Part shown: piece after piece, positions 45,274 through 57,771 of the stretch
Layout of the letters: every line of letters begins with the position of its first letter
Position numbering within the stretch: position 1 is the stretch's first letter
Assembly: GCF_006443685.1 (NCBI RefSeq)
Contig: NZ_VFYP01000002.1
Coordinates: 310,001 to 374,000 of the forward strand
Source: Rhizobium glycinendophyticum
GTDB lineage: Bacteria > Pseudomonadota > Alphaproteobacteria > Rhizobiales > Rhizobiaceae
Direction of reading: 5' to 3'
Length of the DNA stretch: 64,000 nucleotides
Notes under the pieces: model-generated
The model's database searches: none
What the model was told of the DNA's origin: nothing
The model's input: the letters and a program-made list of their open reading frames with translations, nothing else
Made by a program: the position numbers and the translations under genes

Positions 45274-46041
45274 ATGACCGACAGCAGCCTTGCCTTCTCC
45301 AAGATCGGCGACCTCGCCAACCCGACACGCTTCCTGGCGCTTGTAGCCCGGATCCTACCGTGGCTGGCCGGCGTGACGCTCGTGCTCTTCGCGATCGGCC
45401 TCGTCATGAGCTTTACGACCGAAGGGGATTATCAGCAGGGTGACACGGTCCGGATCATGTATGTGCACGTGCCTGCGGCATGGCTCTCGATGATGTGTTA
45501 TTCCGTGATGGCGCTGTCTGCGATCGGCACGCTGGTCTGGCGCCATCCCTTGGCGGATGTCAGCCACAAGGCGGCAGCACCGCTCGGCGCCGGATTCACC
45601 TTGATCGCGCTCGTGACAGGGTCACTCTGGGGTAAGCCCATGTGGGGAACCTGGTGGGTCTGGGATGCCCGCCTGACCTCCGTCTTCGTGCTCTTCCTGA
45701 TGTATCTCGGCCTGATCGCCTTCAACCGCGCCATGGATGACCCGTCTCGTGCGGCGCGCGTCAGCTCGGTGCTGATCCTTATCGGCTTCGTCAACATCCC
45801 GATCATCAAGTTTTCGGTCGACTGGTGGAATACGCTGCACCAACCGGCAAGCGTCATGCGTCTTGATGGCCCGACCATCGATCCTGAATTCCTCTGGCCG
45901 CTTCTGGTCATGGCAATCGCCTTTACCTGTCTGTTCTTCACTCTGCATCTGATGGCCATGCGCAACGAGATCTGGCGCCGCCGCGTCACCGCCCAGCGTC
46001 GCATGGCCGCCCGCCAGGCCAACCGGGAGCAAGCGGCATGA
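45274..46041 (+). CDS. ccmC: Heme lyase/exporter protein CcmC
   Basis: 255 residues with six membrane segments and the tryptophan-rich WGKPMWGTWWVWDARLTS motif (near residue 125) that binds heme in the WWD domain. Conserved histidines flank it (VHVPAAWL and the WWNTLHQ region). It loads heme covalently onto CcmE in the periplasm. It overlaps ccmD by four bases (ATGA). Confidence 0.96.
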   Translation: MTDSSLAFSKIGDLANPTRFLALVARILPWLAGVTLVLFAIGLVMSFTTEGDYQQGDTVRIMYVHVPAAWLSMMCYSVMALSAIGTLVWRHPLADVSHKAAAPLGAGFTLIALVTGSLWGKPMWGTWWVWDARLTSVFVLFLMYLGLIAFNRAMDDPSRAARVSSVLILIGFVNIPIIKFSVDWWNTLHQPASVMRLDGPTIDPEFLWPLLVMAIAFTCLFFTLHLMAMRNEIWRRRVTAQRRMAARQANREQAA

Positions 46042-46214
46042 GCCACGCCTTCTATGTCTTTGGATCCTACGGTCTCGCCGCCGGCATCTGCCTCGGGCTG
46101 ACGCTGTGGACCTATCTCGACGGTCGAGCACGCCAGGCAGAACTCAAGCTTCTTGAAGCCCAGGGAATACGCAGAAGGTCACAGGCGACAGCGCCGCAGG
46201 ACCCTGCCGCATGA
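46038..46214 (+). CDS. ccmD: Heme exporter protein CcmD (small)
   Basis: A 58-residue protein. It starts with the ATG overlapping the ccmC stop and ends with TGA at 46212-46214, overlapping ccmG. The reading is MSHAFYVFGSYGLAAG then one membrane helix (ICLGLTLWTYL) and a basic, Arg/Gln-rich tail. This is the usual CcmD form: a single-pass protein that joins CcmABC and helps release holo-CcmE. The four-base overlaps on both sides confirm it is translated. Confidence 0.9.
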   Translation: MSHAFYVFGSYGLAAGICLGLTLWTYLDGRARQAELKLLEAQGIRRRSQATAPQDPAA

Positions 46215-46801
46215 CATCGTCCGAAAACACTCCGAAGCCCGCCGCGAAAGGCCGGATGCGCTACGTCATCGCAGCGCTCCCACTGCTGGTTTTCGCGGCA
46301 CTGGCGATCGCGTTCGCCACTCAGCTCGAATCCGGACGCGACGTCTCGGAAATCCCGTCTGCGCTCCTCGGCACGAAGGCACCCGCTCTCGAACTCGCGG
46401 CACTTGAGGGGTCCGACCGGCCCGCACTCAACACTGCGGCCATTGCCGGCAAACTGACGCTCGTCAATGTCTTCGCCTCGTGGTGCGTCCCCTGCCGGGA
46501 AGAGCACCCCCTGCTCCTCGCCCTGTCGAAGGATCCGCGCATTACCCTTGTGGGCATCAACTACAAGGACCGCAACGACAACGCGCTGCGCTTCCTCGGA
46601 GAACTCGGTAACCCCTTTCAAGCCATCGGTGTAGATCCCAATGGCAAGGCTGCCATTGACTGGGGCGTCTACGGCATTCCGGAAAGCTATCTGGTCGCCC
46701 CGGATGGCACGATTCTGTTCAAGAAGGTCGGTCCTTTCGATCAGCAGTCGATCGACACGCAGTTGATGCCAGCGGTCGAGAAGGCCTTGGCCGGCTCCTG
46801 A
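46211..46801 (+). CDS. ccmG: Cytochrome c biogenesis thioredoxin CcmG/CycY (DsbE)
   Basis: 196 residues: an N-terminal membrane anchor (residues 18-37) then a periplasmic thioredoxin domain with the redox motif WCVPC (Cys 92 and Cys 95) in FASWCVPCREEHP. YGIPESYLVAPDG holds the cis-proline. It reduces apocytochrome c for heme ligation. The gene ends the ccm operon; the convergent DUF2585 gene stops 4 bases away. No ccmE, ccmF or ccmH is in this window; those are encoded elsewhere. Confidence 0.95.
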   Translation: MTSSENTPKPAAKGRMRYVIAALPLLVFAALAIAFATQLESGRDVSEIPSALLGTKAPALELAALEGSDRPALNTAAIAGKLTLVNVFASWCVPCREEHPLLLALSKDPRITLVGINYKDRNDNALRFLGELGNPFQAIGVDPNGKAAIDWGVYGIPESYLVAPDGTILFKKVGPFDQQSIDTQLMPAVEKALAGS

Positions 46802-46805
46802 GGGA

Positions 46806-47396
46806 TCACACCCCGCCTTGCCACACCTTGACCGCCTCAATGGGCCAGACCAGCATCAGGACGTTGAGGGTCAGGTTGTCCCTGATGACCAGCGCGGTCA
46901 GGATCTCGAAGCCAATGGCGATGGCAATGGTGAGCCACACCGGCGCTCGGGCCGCAAAGAAAAAGCCGGCAATCATCGATACCATATCGATCCCTGAATT
47001 CAGGATACTGTCACCCGTGTAGCCGATGGCCATGGTGGCGGTACGATAGCGATCTATCACGATCGGCGAGTTTTCCAGGATCTCCCAACCCGCTTCGATC
47101 AGAGCGGAGAGCGCGAGCCGAGCCGCAACCGGCTTGCGCCGCAGGATCAACCAGCCAAGGCCATAAAAGAGAAAGCCGTGAATGATGTGCGAGGGCGTGT
47201 ACCAGTCAAACAAGTGCTGAGAGTTCCCAGGTGTATTCACGCCGGCCTCGAACAGCTTCACATAGCCACACTCGCAAATCCAGATGCGGCCCATCAGGTA
47301 CTGCGACAGCACCTGAACCAGAATGATGAGCGCGGTCACCACCAGCCAGAAACGGGTTGAAAAATGGTTATCCGTCTGGCTGGTCATCGCGGTCAT
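46806..47396 (-). CDS. DUF2585 family membrane protein
   Basis: 196 residues with five predicted membrane segments and the DUF2585 core [32 protein letters not shown], of which CECGYVKLF and [16 protein letters not shown] are the conserved patches; [11 protein letters not shown] follows. The Cys and His residues could bind metal. Function is unknown, but the gene is constantly next to yciB/ispZ in rhizobia and overlaps it by four bases here. Confidence 0.85.
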   Translation of the reverse strand: MTAMTSQTDNHFSTRFWLVVTALIILVQVLSQYLMGRIWICECGYVKLFEAGVNTPGNSQHLFDWYTPSHIIHGFLFYGLGWLILRRKPVAARLALSALIEAGWEILENSPIVIDRYRTATMAIGYTGDSILNSGIDMVSMIAGFFFAARAPVWLTIAIAIGFEILTALVIRDNLTLNVLMLVWPIEAVKVWQGGV

Positions 47397-48034
47397 TTCT
47401 CGTCCTTCTCGTCCAGGGAGTGCTTCATGATCAGCGGCATCTGCGCAAGTGTGAATAGGATGGTGATCGGCATAGTGCCCCAGACCTTGAAGCTCACCCA
47501 GACATCGTCGGAAAAATTGCGCCAGACCACTTCGTTGAGAACGGCAAGAAACAGGAAAAAGACACCCCAGCGCAGGGTCAGCTTCTTCCAGCCTTCTGCA
47601 TCAAGTTGGAATGCCGCGTTGAAGACATAACCGAGCAGCGAGGTGCCGAAGGCGAGGCCGCCGAGAAGGACGACGCCGAACAGCGTGTTGACGATTGTCG
47701 GCTTCATCTTGATGAAGGTCTCGTCCTGCAGCCAGATGGAAAGGCCACCGAAAACCATCACGACCACACCCGAAACCAGCGGCATCACAGGCAGATGCTT
47801 GAAGACGATCTTCGAAACCAGAAGCGAGATCACCGTCGCGGCCATGAAGAGGGCGGTTGCGATCAACAGCGGGCCCCCTATGGCAGTCAGTTCAGGAAAT
47901 GTCCGCGACAGCCATTCCCCACGTAGATTGCCGAAGAAAAACACCATCAACGGGCCGAGTTCCAGCGCCATCTTCAACAGCGGATGCTGCTTGTCGGCCT
48001 TTGAGGCGTGGGTATCGGTCGATGCGTCCGACAT
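47393..48034 (-). CDS. yciB: Inner membrane-spanning protein YciB / septation protein A (IspZ)
   Basis: 213 residues from the ATG at 48034, with AGGA about eight bases upstream; the three-codon longer frame is less likely. Five membrane segments follow [18 protein letters not shown], the family signature (a Gly-Pro segment at the start of the first helix). YciB family members influence cell envelope synthesis and septation. The stop overlaps the DUF2585 start by four bases, so the two are translationally coupled. Confidence 0.92.
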   Translation of the reverse strand: MSDASTDTHASKADKQHPLLKMALELGPLMVFFFGNLRGEWLSRTFPELTAIGGPLLIATALFMAATVISLLVSKIVFKHLPVMPLVSGVVVMVFGGLSIWLQDETFIKMKPTIVNTLFGVVLLGGLAFGTSLLGYVFNAAFQLDAEGWKKLTLRWGVFFLFLAVLNEVVWRNFSDDVWVSFKVWGTMPITILFTLAQMPLIMKHSLDEKDEK

Positions 48035-48061
48035 AAGTCTCATCCTTGAAGTTGTTGCGCC

Positions 48062-49408
48062 TCAGCGCGCGATCCCGGCGATGGCACTGGCAAAATCTTC
48101 CGCCTCGAAAGGCTCCAGATCGTCGATCCCCTCGCCGACACCGATGAAATAGACAGGCAGTTTGTGCTTGGCCGCAATAGCAACGAGAATACCGCCACGC
48201 GCCGTCCCGTCGAGCTTGGTCATGATCAGGCCGTTGACCCCCGCAATGTTTCGGAAGATCTCGACCTGTTGCAGGGCATTCTGGCCTGTCGTCGCGTCGA
48301 GCGTCTGCAACACGGTATGCGGCGCATCCGGATCGAGCTTGCCGAGAACGCGGACGATCTTTTCGAGTTCCGCCATTAGTTCTGCCTTGTTTTGCAGGCG
48401 ACCGGCGGTGTCGATGATCAGGACGTCGGCCTTGTCGGCCTTGGCTTTTTCGAATGCTTCATAGGCCAAGCCTGCCGCATCGGCGCCGAGCTTGGTGCCG
48501 ATAAAGGTCGAACCGGTGCGATCGGCCCAGATCTTCAACTGCTCGATGGCCGCTGCACGGAAGGTATCGCCGGCCGCGAGCATCACCTTCAGCCCCGAGC
48601 CCGAAAGCTTGGCGGCGAGCTTGCCAATCGTCGTGGTTTTGCCGGTGCCGTTGACGCCAACGACAAGGATCACGTGCGGCTTGTGGCTCAGATCAAGCGC
48701 CAGTGGCTTGGCGACCGGTTTCAGCACCTTGACGATCTCTGTCGCCATGATCTTGGTGACGTCGTCGCCGGTCACATCCTTGCCATAGCGCTCGGAGGCC
48801 AGCGTGTCCGTGACGCGCAGCGCCGTTTCGACGCCGAGGTCGGCCTGGATCAGCAGGTCTTCCAGCTCCTCCAGCGTCTCGTCGTCCAGCTTGCGCTTGG
48901 TGAAGAGAGCGGAGATCTGGCCGGTCAGTTGCGAGGAGGTGCGAAATAGGCCGGCCTTCAGGCGCTGGAACCAGCTCAGCTTTTCGGCCGGGGCAGCGGC
49001 CTCGGGCTCCGGCGCTCTCGCCTCAGCGGTGGCGAAACCCTTGGGCAGCAAGGGGACCACGGGCCCTAAGGCTAAATCCGAGACGGCTTCATTTTCTGCT
49101 TCCGGCTCGTCGGCGGTCGCGGACTCAGCTTCGGCCTTCTCTTCCTCGGCTTCCGCCTCGAGCAGTTCGAGCGGCACCATCGAGAGATCTTCAGGTGACA
49201 GATCGTCGGATGGACCGCCGGCCGTTTCCATCTCCTCCACGAGAACCGGATCTTCGGCCAGAGGCAGGTCTTCGAAGCGATCCTTCGGCTCGCTTTCCGC
49301 CGAAATCGCCACCTCTTCCTCGGCCGTCAACTCCGCCGGCACCGTCGGCGTTTCTGCGGGCTTCTCCTTGCCGAAGGTGAAGACTTTCTTGATGAAGCCG
49401 AGGGCCAT
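48062..49408 (-). CDS. ftsY: Signal recognition particle receptor FtsY
   Basis: 448 residues from the ATG at 49408. The N-terminal 150 residues are acidic and low-complexity (the A domain, e.g. EEEVAISAESEPKD and EAEAEEEKAEAESA). The NG domains follow, with GTPase motifs GVNGTGKTTT, DTFRAAAIEQL and DTAGRLQNK and the TKLDGTARGG loop. FtsY docks the ribosome-SRP complex at the membrane; its partner Ffh is encoded at 57.8 kb. It starts 20 bases after the mtaB stop. Confidence 0.96.
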   Translation of the reverse strand: MALGFIKKVFTFGKEKPAETPTVPAELTAEEEVAISAESEPKDRFEDLPLAEDPVLVEEMETAGGPSDDLSPEDLSMVPLELLEAEAEEEKAEAESATADEPEAENEAVSDLALGPVVPLLPKGFATAEARAPEPEAAAPAEKLSWFQRLKAGLFRTSSQLTGQISALFTKRKLDDETLEELEDLLIQADLGVETALRVTDTLASERYGKDVTGDDVTKIMATEIVKVLKPVAKPLALDLSHKPHVILVVGVNGTGKTTTIGKLAAKLSGSGLKVMLAAGDTFRAAAIEQLKIWADRTGSTFIGTKLGADAAGLAYEAFEKAKADKADVLIIDTAGRLQNKAELMAELEKIVRVLGKLDPDAPHTVLQTLDATTGQNALQQVEIFRNIAGVNGLIMTKLDGTARGGILVAIAAKHKLPVYFIGVGEGIDDLEPFEAEDFASAIAGIAR

Positions 49409-49427
49409 GGTCACTCTATTCCGTCTG

Positions 49428-50720
49428 TCAGGCAGCCGCGCTTGCCGCTGCCGATGCAATCGTCAGATGGCGGCCCGTATGGCCACCGATCGAAACCTCG
49501 ACAAGGCTGCCCGGTTTCATGCCGGGCGCTGCGACGAGGGTGAAGTCTTCCGTATGCGCCATTTCGTTGCGCTCGACCAGCAGCTTCTGGCGCGTGCCGA
49601 CATGCGCGGCGAGATGGATAGCCTGCAATCGATCGGCGACGGCCCGAAGTTCTGCGGCGCGTGCCTTGACGACCGCCCGGTCGAGCTGCGGCATGCGGGC
49701 TGCCGGCGTGCCCGGGCGCGGGCTGTAGGGGAAGACATGCAGATGCGCGATGCCGATCTCCTCGGCGAGGCTGGCGGAGTTTGCCGCCATTTCCTCGGTC
49801 TCCGTCGGGAAACCGGCGATCATGTCGGCGCCGAAGGCAAAGCCGGGGCGCAAGCGCCGGACCTGTTCGGCAAAGGCAATCGCATCGGCGCGCGAATGCC
49901 GCCGCTTCATGCGCTTCAGGATCATGTCGTCGCCATGCTGCAGCGATAGATGCAGATGCGGCATGAAACGCGGCTCATCGGCAATCAGGTCGAAGAGATG
50001 GCTGTCTGCCTCGATGCTGTCGATCGAGGAGAGGCGCAGGCGCAGGATTTCCGGCACCTGCTTGAGCAGTGTCTTGGCGAGAAGGCCGAGCGTCGGATTG
50101 CCGGGCAGGTCGGCGCCATAACTCGTCGCATCCACGCCGGTCAGCACCACCTCGCGATAGCCGTTTTCGACGAGCTTGCGCGCCTGCTCGACGACGGCGC
50201 CCATCGGCACGGAACGTGAATTTCCGCGGCCAAAGGGGATGATGCAGAAGGTGCAGCGGTGATCGCAGCCGTTCTGCACCTGCAGGAAGCCGCGTACATG
50301 ACCATCGATATGCGCCACCATCTGCGGCGCCGTCTCGGTCACGCTCATGATGTCGTTGACGGCCACCTTTTCTTCCGCCGAGACGCCAAAATCCGGCAGG
50401 CGGCGATAGTGTTCGGCCTTGAGCTTTTCCTCATTGCCGAGGACAGCGTCGACCTCGGGCATATCAGCGAAGTTTTGTGCTTCCGTCTGGGCGGCGCAGC
50501 CGGTCACGATGATACGGGCTTCCGGGTTCTCCCGGCGCGCACGTCGGATCGCCTGGCGGGCCTGGCGCACGGCCTCCGAGGTGACCGCACAGGTGTTGAC
50601 GAGGATCGCGTTTTCGAGGCCGGCCTTGGCGGCTTCGGCCTTCATGACCTCGGATTCATAGGTGTTCAGGCGACAGCCGAAGGTGATGACCTCGACGGCG
50701 CCTTTTTGCTCAGACGTCAC
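49428..50720 (-). CDS. mtaB: tRNA (N6-threonylcarbamoyladenosine(37)-C2)-methylthiotransferase MtaB
   Basis: 430 residues from a GTG at 50720, whose stop-start overlap with dapF is four bases. N-terminal UPF0004 cysteines ([20 protein letters not shown]) bind one cluster; the radical-SAM motif CDHRCTFC binds the other; a C-terminal TRAM domain is present ([16 protein letters not shown]). It adds the methylthio group to t6A37 of tRNAs decoding ANN codons. It belongs to the mtaB-dapF run upstream of ftsY. Confidence 0.93.
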   Translation of the reverse strand: MTSEQKGAVEVITFGCRLNTYESEVMKAEAAKAGLENAILVNTCAVTSEAVRQARQAIRRARRENPEARIIVTGCAAQTEAQNFADMPEVDAVLGNEEKLKAEHYRRLPDFGVSAEEKVAVNDIMSVTETAPQMVAHIDGHVRGFLQVQNGCDHRCTFCIIPFGRGNSRSVPMGAVVEQARKLVENGYREVVLTGVDATSYGADLPGNPTLGLLAKTLLKQVPEILRLRLSSIDSIEADSHLFDLIADEPRFMPHLHLSLQHGDDMILKRMKRRHSRADAIAFAEQVRRLRPGFAFGADMIAGFPTETEEMAANSASLAEEIGIAHLHVFPYSPRPGTPAARMPQLDRAVVKARAAELRAVADRLQAIHLAAHVGTRQKLLVERNEMAHTEDFTLVAAPGMKPGSLVEVSIGGHTGRHLTIASAAASAAA

Positions 50721-51625
50721 GGGGTGGCGGCCTCTGCCTGCCCGCTCTCGTCACGCTGCCAGTCCCCGGTCGTAGGATTAACCGTGCCGGACCATTCCCA
50801 TTCGGCGGGACCGGTCATTACGACCTTGTCATCTGGTCGCCAGTCGATGGTCAGCGTGCCGCGATTGGGGCTCGACGCCACCGTGATCGTCACCTTGCGC
50901 TCGGTGCGGCCGGTACGAGCCGCAGAGACGCCGGCGGCACAGGCGGCAGAGCCGCAGGCGAGCGTCAGGCCGGCGCCGCGTTCCCAGGTACGCGTCACCA
51001 TGGATGTCTTCGAGGTCACCTGGGCCAGGGTGATATTGGCCTTTTCCGGGAAGATCGGATGGTTTTCCAGGAGCGGCCCAAAGCGTTCCAGATCATAGGT
51101 CATCGGATCGCGATCGACCCAGAAAACGGCATGCGGATTGCCCATCGACATGGCCGAGGGCGAATGCAGGATCGGCGCGTCGATCGGGCCGATCTGCAGC
51201 TCGATGCGGCTGGTGTCGTGGAATTCTTCAGACAGCGGGATCTTGTCCCAGGCAAAGACCGGCTTACCCATGTCGACGGAGATCGTCCCGTCCTGATGCT
51301 CGACGGCGTTGAGGATGCCGGCGATGGTCTGGAAGGTGAAGCTCTTGCGACCTGTTTCGCTGGCCAGTGCCTGTACCACGCAGCGCGTGCCATTGCCGCA
51401 GGCCTGCGCCTTCGAGCCATCGCAGTTCAGGATGTCGATATAGGCGTCGGTGCCGTCGAGCTTCGGATCGTGGATCGCCATGATCTGGTCAAAGACGGTC
51501 GCGGGATCGGCGGCGAGCGCAATCGCGGCAGCCGGCGTCACCCGGTCGGTGCGACCGCGCATGTCGACGACCAGGATCTTGTTGCCAAGCCCGTTCATCC
51601 TCGCGAATTCGACCCGATCCGACAT
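50717..51625 (-). CDS. dapF: Diaminopimelate epimerase DapF
   Basis: 302 residues from the ATG at 51625, with GGAG five bases upstream; the seven-codon longer frame is disfavoured. The two catalytic cysteines are Cys 76 (ACGNGTRC) and Cys 224 (LACGSAACA). It converts LL- to meso-diaminopimelate, the peptidoglycan and lysine precursor. The gene starts 87 bases after the thiE stop on the same strand, so it may also be reached by read-through from the thiamine operon. Confidence 0.96.
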   Translation of the reverse strand: MSDRVEFARMNGLGNKILVVDMRGRTDRVTPAAAIALAADPATVFDQIMAIHDPKLDGTDAYIDILNCDGSKAQACGNGTRCVVQALASETGRKSFTFQTIAGILNAVEHQDGTISVDMGKPVFAWDKIPLSEEFHDTSRIELQIGPIDAPILHSPSAMSMGNPHAVFWVDRDPMTYDLERFGPLLENHPIFPEKANITLAQVTSKTSMVTRTWERGAGLTLACGSAACAAGVSAARTGRTERKVTITVASSPNRGTLTIDWRPDDKVVMTGPAEWEWSGTVNPTTGDWQRDESGQAEAATP

Positions 51626-51712
51626 CGTCACTCCAGCAAGCTGCATTTTCAGCCTATATGGCGGAAATGCAAGCGAATTACCAGTAGAGCGGCCAAAACC
51701 ACGCGTGCATGG

Positions 51713-52318
51713 TCAACGCCATGGTTCGGTTACCTCAAGCCATTCCCGGGTTCGCGCCTCAGGATCGGCATGCAAGGTAATGTCTGTCACCACCGCCGCA
51801 CTGTCAGCACCTGCCGCAAAGACGCCGGGTAGCCGGTCGGGACGAAGACCACCGATCGCGACCAGGGGCAGGGGCCTGATCCTTTCCTTCCACACCGTCA
51901 GCCGTTCCAGACCCTGCGGCGCCCAGGGCATTTTTTTCAGGACCGTCGGATAGACGGGGCCGAGAGCGACATAGTCAGGCTTGGCAGCCAGCGCCGTTTC
52001 GAGCTCGGCCTTTTCATGGGTCGAGAGGCCGAGCTTCAGGCCTGCGCTGCGGATGGCTGCGAGGTCTGCCGTTGCCAGATCCTCCTGGCCGAGATGGATA
52101 AAGCCGCAGGCCTCGTCGATGGCGATCTGCCAGTAGTCGTTGACGATGAGGTGGCAGCCGTGGTCGGCGCAGCATTGCCGGGCGCGGCGGATGTGCTGGC
52201 GAAGCACGCTTTCCTCGGCGTCCTTCATCCGCAGCTGCACCAGCTTGACCCCCAGCGGCACCAGCCGCTCGATCCAGTCTGCATTGTCCACGATGAGGTA
52301 GAAGGGATCGAGCTTCAT
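51713..52318 (-). CDS. thiE: Thiamine phosphate synthase ThiE
   Basis: 201 residues of a TIM-barrel. It joins the thiazole phosphate to the HMP pyrophosphate. [11 protein letters not shown] holds catalytic residues, and [12 protein letters not shown] and VALGPVYPT complete the phosphate site. It overlaps the thiG stop by four bases. It is last in the thiCOSGE operon. The N-terminus [15 protein letters not shown] is short, but normal for this rhizobial ThiE type. Confidence 0.93.
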   Translation of the reverse strand: MKLDPFYLIVDNADWIERLVPLGVKLVQLRMKDAEESVLRQHIRRARQCCADHGCHLIVNDYWQIAIDEACGFIHLGQEDLATADLAAIRSAGLKLGLSTHEKAELETALAAKPDYVALGPVYPTVLKKMPWAPQGLERLTVWKERIRPLPLVAIGGLRPDRLPGVFAAGADSAAVVTDITLHADPEARTREWLEVTEPWR

Positions 52319-53091
52319 ACGAAGACCCCCTTTCCGATGACGGGTGTTGACGGTACCGCCATGTCGCGCGGTTCCAGCATACCGGCTTGACGGGCGATTT
52401 GTCCTGCCTCGATCGCCTTGGCAAAAGCCTCTGCCATCGCGGCCGGATCACCGGCCGAGGCAACAGCGGTGTTGAGCAACACGGCGTCATAGCCAAGCTC
52501 CATCACTGTTGTCGCATGGGAGGGGCGACCGATGCCGGCATCGACGATCAGCGGCACGTCGCGAAATTCCGCCCGCATGGATTTGAGCGCCGGCAGATTC
52601 TGCGGGCCCATGGCACTGCCAATCGGCGCGCACCATGGCATCAGAACACGGCATCCGGCGGCGAGCAGCTTTTCCCCGACCACCAGATCGTCTGTCGTGT
52701 AGGGGAAAACCTCGAAGCCCTCGGAACCGAGGATCTTCGCCGCTTCCACGAGTTCGAAAACGTCAGGCTGCAGCGTGTCGTGATGGCCGATCACCTCAAG
52801 CTTGATCCAGGTAGTGCTGAAGACCTCGCGCGCCATCTTTGCCGTCAGCACCGCCTCTCGGGCGCTGTGGCAGCCGGCGGTGTTGGGCAGGACATGCACA
52901 CCGAGATCGCGGATCAGCTGGAAGAAGGCCCCGCCCGCCTTGCCGCCTGCGGTCTCCCGGCGCAGCGAGACAGTGACGATCTCGGTCTTCGAGCGCCGAA
53001 CGGCTTCGGCCAGGATCGCAGGCGAGGGGTAGCGCGCGGTGCCGAGCAAGAGGCGCGAGGAGACTGCCTTGCCATAGAGTTCCAGGGCCAT
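52315..53091 (-). CDS. thiG: Thiazole synthase ThiG
   Basis: 258 residues. A TIM-barrel enzyme; the Schiff-base Lys is in [11 protein letters not shown] (near residue 98), and [11 protein letters not shown] and [15 protein letters not shown] are conserved phosphate-site segments. It builds the thiazole from deoxyxylulose phosphate, ThiS thiocarboxylate and dehydroglycine. One base separates its start from the thiS stop, and its stop overlaps the thiE start. Confidence 0.95.
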   Translation of the reverse strand: MALELYGKAVSSRLLLGTARYPSPAILAEAVRRSKTEIVTVSLRRETAGGKAGGAFFQLIRDLGVHVLPNTAGCHSAREAVLTAKMAREVFSTTWIKLEVIGHHDTLQPDVFELVEAAKILGSEGFEVFPYTTDDLVVGEKLLAAGCRVLMPWCAPIGSAMGPQNLPALKSMRAEFRDVPLIVDAGIGRPSHATTVMELGYDAVLLNTAVASAGDPAAMAEAFAKAIEAGQIARQAGMLEPRDMAVPSTPVIGKGVFV

Positions 53092-53092
53092 C

Positions 53093-53286
53093 TCAGCCTC
53101 CCTGCATGGGCGAAAGGATCTCGATCCGATCGCCCTCCTTCAAGTGATGCGTGGATCGCTCCTCGCGATGAACCAGCTCGCCATTGACGGCGGTTGCCAG
53201 CCAGTCGCCCTCGTAGTCGAGCTTTGCGAGCAGATCGGCCAGATTACCGGCATCGAGCTCCAGGGCTTCTCCGTTGACGGTGAGCT

Positions 53287-53290
<4 letters not shown>
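53093..53290 (-). CDS. thiS: Sulfur carrier protein ThiS
   Basis: A 65-residue beta-grasp protein ending in the diagnostic GG (LSPMQGG), whose terminal Gly becomes the thiocarboxylate sulfur donor to thiazole. It starts [15 protein letters not shown] and overlaps the thiO stop by four bases. It is present as a separate gene here, as in most rhizobial thi operons. Confidence 0.94.
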
Positions 53291-56144
<2,854 letters not shown>

Positions 56145-56212
56145 TCAGCCGGAATGATGGAAAGACGCCACGGGATTCGGGTTTTCGAATCGTCGTTTTG
56201 CAGCGCTTGCAC

Positions 56213-56324
56213 CGTCCCTACGCCAGTATGAACTGGATCAGGTTCAACGGGTCACCGCGCTGCCATGGTCCTTAGCGGGATTGGCGTAGCGATATCTCAG
56301 CCCCTTGTCGGGACACCCCTGGTG
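56213..56324 (-). promoter_or_regulatory. TPP riboswitch (THI-box) upstream of thiC
   Basis: Read on the reverse strand, the leader has the conserved helix start GGGGTGTCC, the sensing element CTGAGA (plus-strand 56295-56300), the pyrophosphate-sensor segment CCCGTTGAACCTGATCC (56235-56251), and the closing GGCGTAGGGA end. These are the core motifs of the TPP aptamer. The aptamer ends about 107 bases before the thiC ATG, leaving room for a ribosome-binding-site-masking platform. Binding of TPP should shut the whole thiCOSGE operon. Confidence 0.95.
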
Positions 56325-56350
56325 AATGCGTGAAGTGTGGTCAAAAGCGG

Positions 56351-56369
56351 TCCCGCTGTCAACGCGGGA
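56351..56369 (-). terminator. Terminator after the metallo-beta-lactamase-fold gene
   Basis: TCCCGC (56351-56356) and GCGGGA (56364-56369) form a perfect 6-bp stem with a 7-base loop. On the reverse strand it is followed by CCGCTTTTGACC. It lies 8 bases after the stop at 56378, just before the riboswitch region. Confidence 0.55.
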
Positions 56370-56377
56370 GGTAACAT

Positions 56378-57463
56378 TCAGGCGCCGGCGCGCGGCACCT
56401 CGAACTGCTGGCCTGGTCGCAATCCCTTGAAGCGGTCATTGCCGATACCCGCTGCCGACATGGCGGTCACAAGCGCCTTCGGCGGATCGTCGATCCCTTC
56501 ATTGGTCAGCTGGAAGGTGCCGAAATGGTGGCCGATGCCGAAGGATGCACCGCTCAAGCGGAAGCCTTCGATCGCCTCTTCCGGGTTCTGATGTTGCGCC
56601 TTCATGAACCAGCGAGGCTCATAGGCACCGATCGGCATGATCGCGAGCCTGATGTCGCCGTGCTTGGCCTTGAGCTCGCGATAATGCTTGCCCTCGGCAT
56701 AGCCGGTGTCGCCGATATGGTAGATCTTGCCGCCCGGTGTCTCCAGAACGAAGGCCGCCCAGAGCGCCATGCGACGGTCGCCCATACCGCGCGCCGACCA
56801 GTGGTGGCAGGGCTCGCAATGAATGGTGACGTCGTTGCCAATCTCGATCCGGTCACCCCAGTCCATGACGTCAGCCTCCAACCGAGGCACGTCGCTGCGA
56901 ATGATCGTGTCGTTTCCGAGCGGCGTGACGAGGCGCGGGCTGTCGCGCTCGATCAGTCGCTTCAGGGTCGCGATGTCGAGATGGTCGTAGTGGTTGTGCG
57001 TGACGATCACGATGTCGATCTTCGGCACATCGTCGAAAGCGACACCCGGCGGATTGTTGCGCTTCGGTCCGGCAAACGAGACGGGGCTTGCCCGTTCCGA
57101 CCAGACCGGATCGGTCAGGATGTTGAGCCCCGCCGTCTGGATGAGAAGCGTTGCATGGCCGACCATGGTGACGACCAGTCGGCTCCCTTCGACACGCGGC
57201 TCCGGCCTGGTCGTAACGAAATCGGCCGCAGCCACGGCCTTCGGCCAGTCTATCTTGCCGCCGCCGAGCTGCCAGCGCAGGAGATCGGTGAAGCCACGGG
57301 GCTCTTCGCCGCCCGGGTTGAAGAACACCTTGCCGTCGAAATGATCCGAGATCGGACCGGTGTAATAGCGATTGCCCGCCTGTGCTTCGCGCAAGCCGAG
57401 ACCTCCGATTGCAGCGGCGACGAGCCCGAAGCCTGACCATTTGAAAAAACTGCGTCTGTTCAT
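56378..57463 (-). CDS. Tat-exported metallo-beta-lactamase-fold hydrolase (NAPE-PLD-like)
   Basis: 361 residues. The N-terminus MNRRSFFKWSGFGLVAAAI has a twin-arginine motif with a hydrophobic core and a cut near AQAG, so Tat export is likely. The metal site is THNHYDHLD (HxHxDH) near residue 157, with further His in CHHWSARG and Asp in HIGDTGY. The WSAR/FVLETPGGKI layout resembles the NAPE-PLD/RomA group that includes phospholipase D-like lipid hydrolases. Reverse-strand neighbour of ffh; the substrate is unknown. Confidence 0.85.
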   Translation of the reverse strand: MNRRSFFKWSGFGLVAAAIGGLGLREAQAGNRYYTGPISDHFDGKVFFNPGGEEPRGFTDLLRWQLGGGKIDWPKAVAAADFVTTRPEPRVEGSRLVVTMVGHATLLIQTAGLNILTDPVWSERASPVSFAGPKRNNPPGVAFDDVPKIDIVIVTHNHYDHLDIATLKRLIERDSPRLVTPLGNDTIIRSDVPRLEADVMDWGDRIEIGNDVTIHCEPCHHWSARGMGDRRMALWAAFVLETPGGKIYHIGDTGYAEGKHYRELKAKHGDIRLAIMPIGAYEPRWFMKAQHQNPEEAIEGFRLSGASFGIGHHFGTFQLTNEGIDDPPKALVTAMSAAGIGNDRFKGLRPGQQFEVPRAGA

Positions 57464-57556
57464 GGCTCACCCATATGTGGTTCTGCCGTTTCTACGGCAA
57501 TAGGCGTGGCGCGGATTGTCGGATGGCCGCGATCTCCCCGGAAATCGGGACTTCGC

Positions 57557-57699
57557 TTGACTTCCCGGGTGTTTTCCTGTTTATCCGCCGCAATCTGCGA
57601 AGAGACGAGAACTCCGAGCCGCCGACCGGGACCCGAAAAGGTGTAAAGAGATCCCGGAGGTCAACACCCGACAGCGCGATGCGCCCTCGGGTGCTTTTT
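57557..57699 (+). ncRNA. Candidate structured leader or small RNA upstream of ffh
   Basis: TTGACT (57557-57562) and TTTATC (57580-57585), 17 bases apart, resemble a sigma-70 promoter. The following stretch folds into CCGGGA/TCCCGG (57626-57657) and CACCCGA/TCGGGTG (57665-57693), the latter enclosing GCGC/GCGC and followed directly by CTTTTT (57694-57699), the form of a Rho-independent terminator. It ends 72 bases before the ffh ATG. It could be an independent RNA of about 110 bases, or an attenuator of ffh. It lacks the SRP RNA apical motif. Confidence 0.5.
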
Positions 57700-57771
57700 G
57701 GCTTTGCGTCTTGTTTTCCGCGTGGAGAAGACCGAGGTTTGGGTTTCCCCGAACCATGCAAGGAAGAGCCG

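Noticed and set aside
57592..57699. The SRP RNA (ffs) in front of ffh
   Set aside because: The conserved GGTCAGGYCCGGAAGGAAGC-type apical region is not present, so it is not the 4.5S RNA.
57475..57771. A 99-codon N-terminal extension of Ffh
   Set aside because: It would translate the promoter-like element and terminator-like hairpin, and the Ffh N-domain begins at ATG 57772 with a ribosome-binding site.
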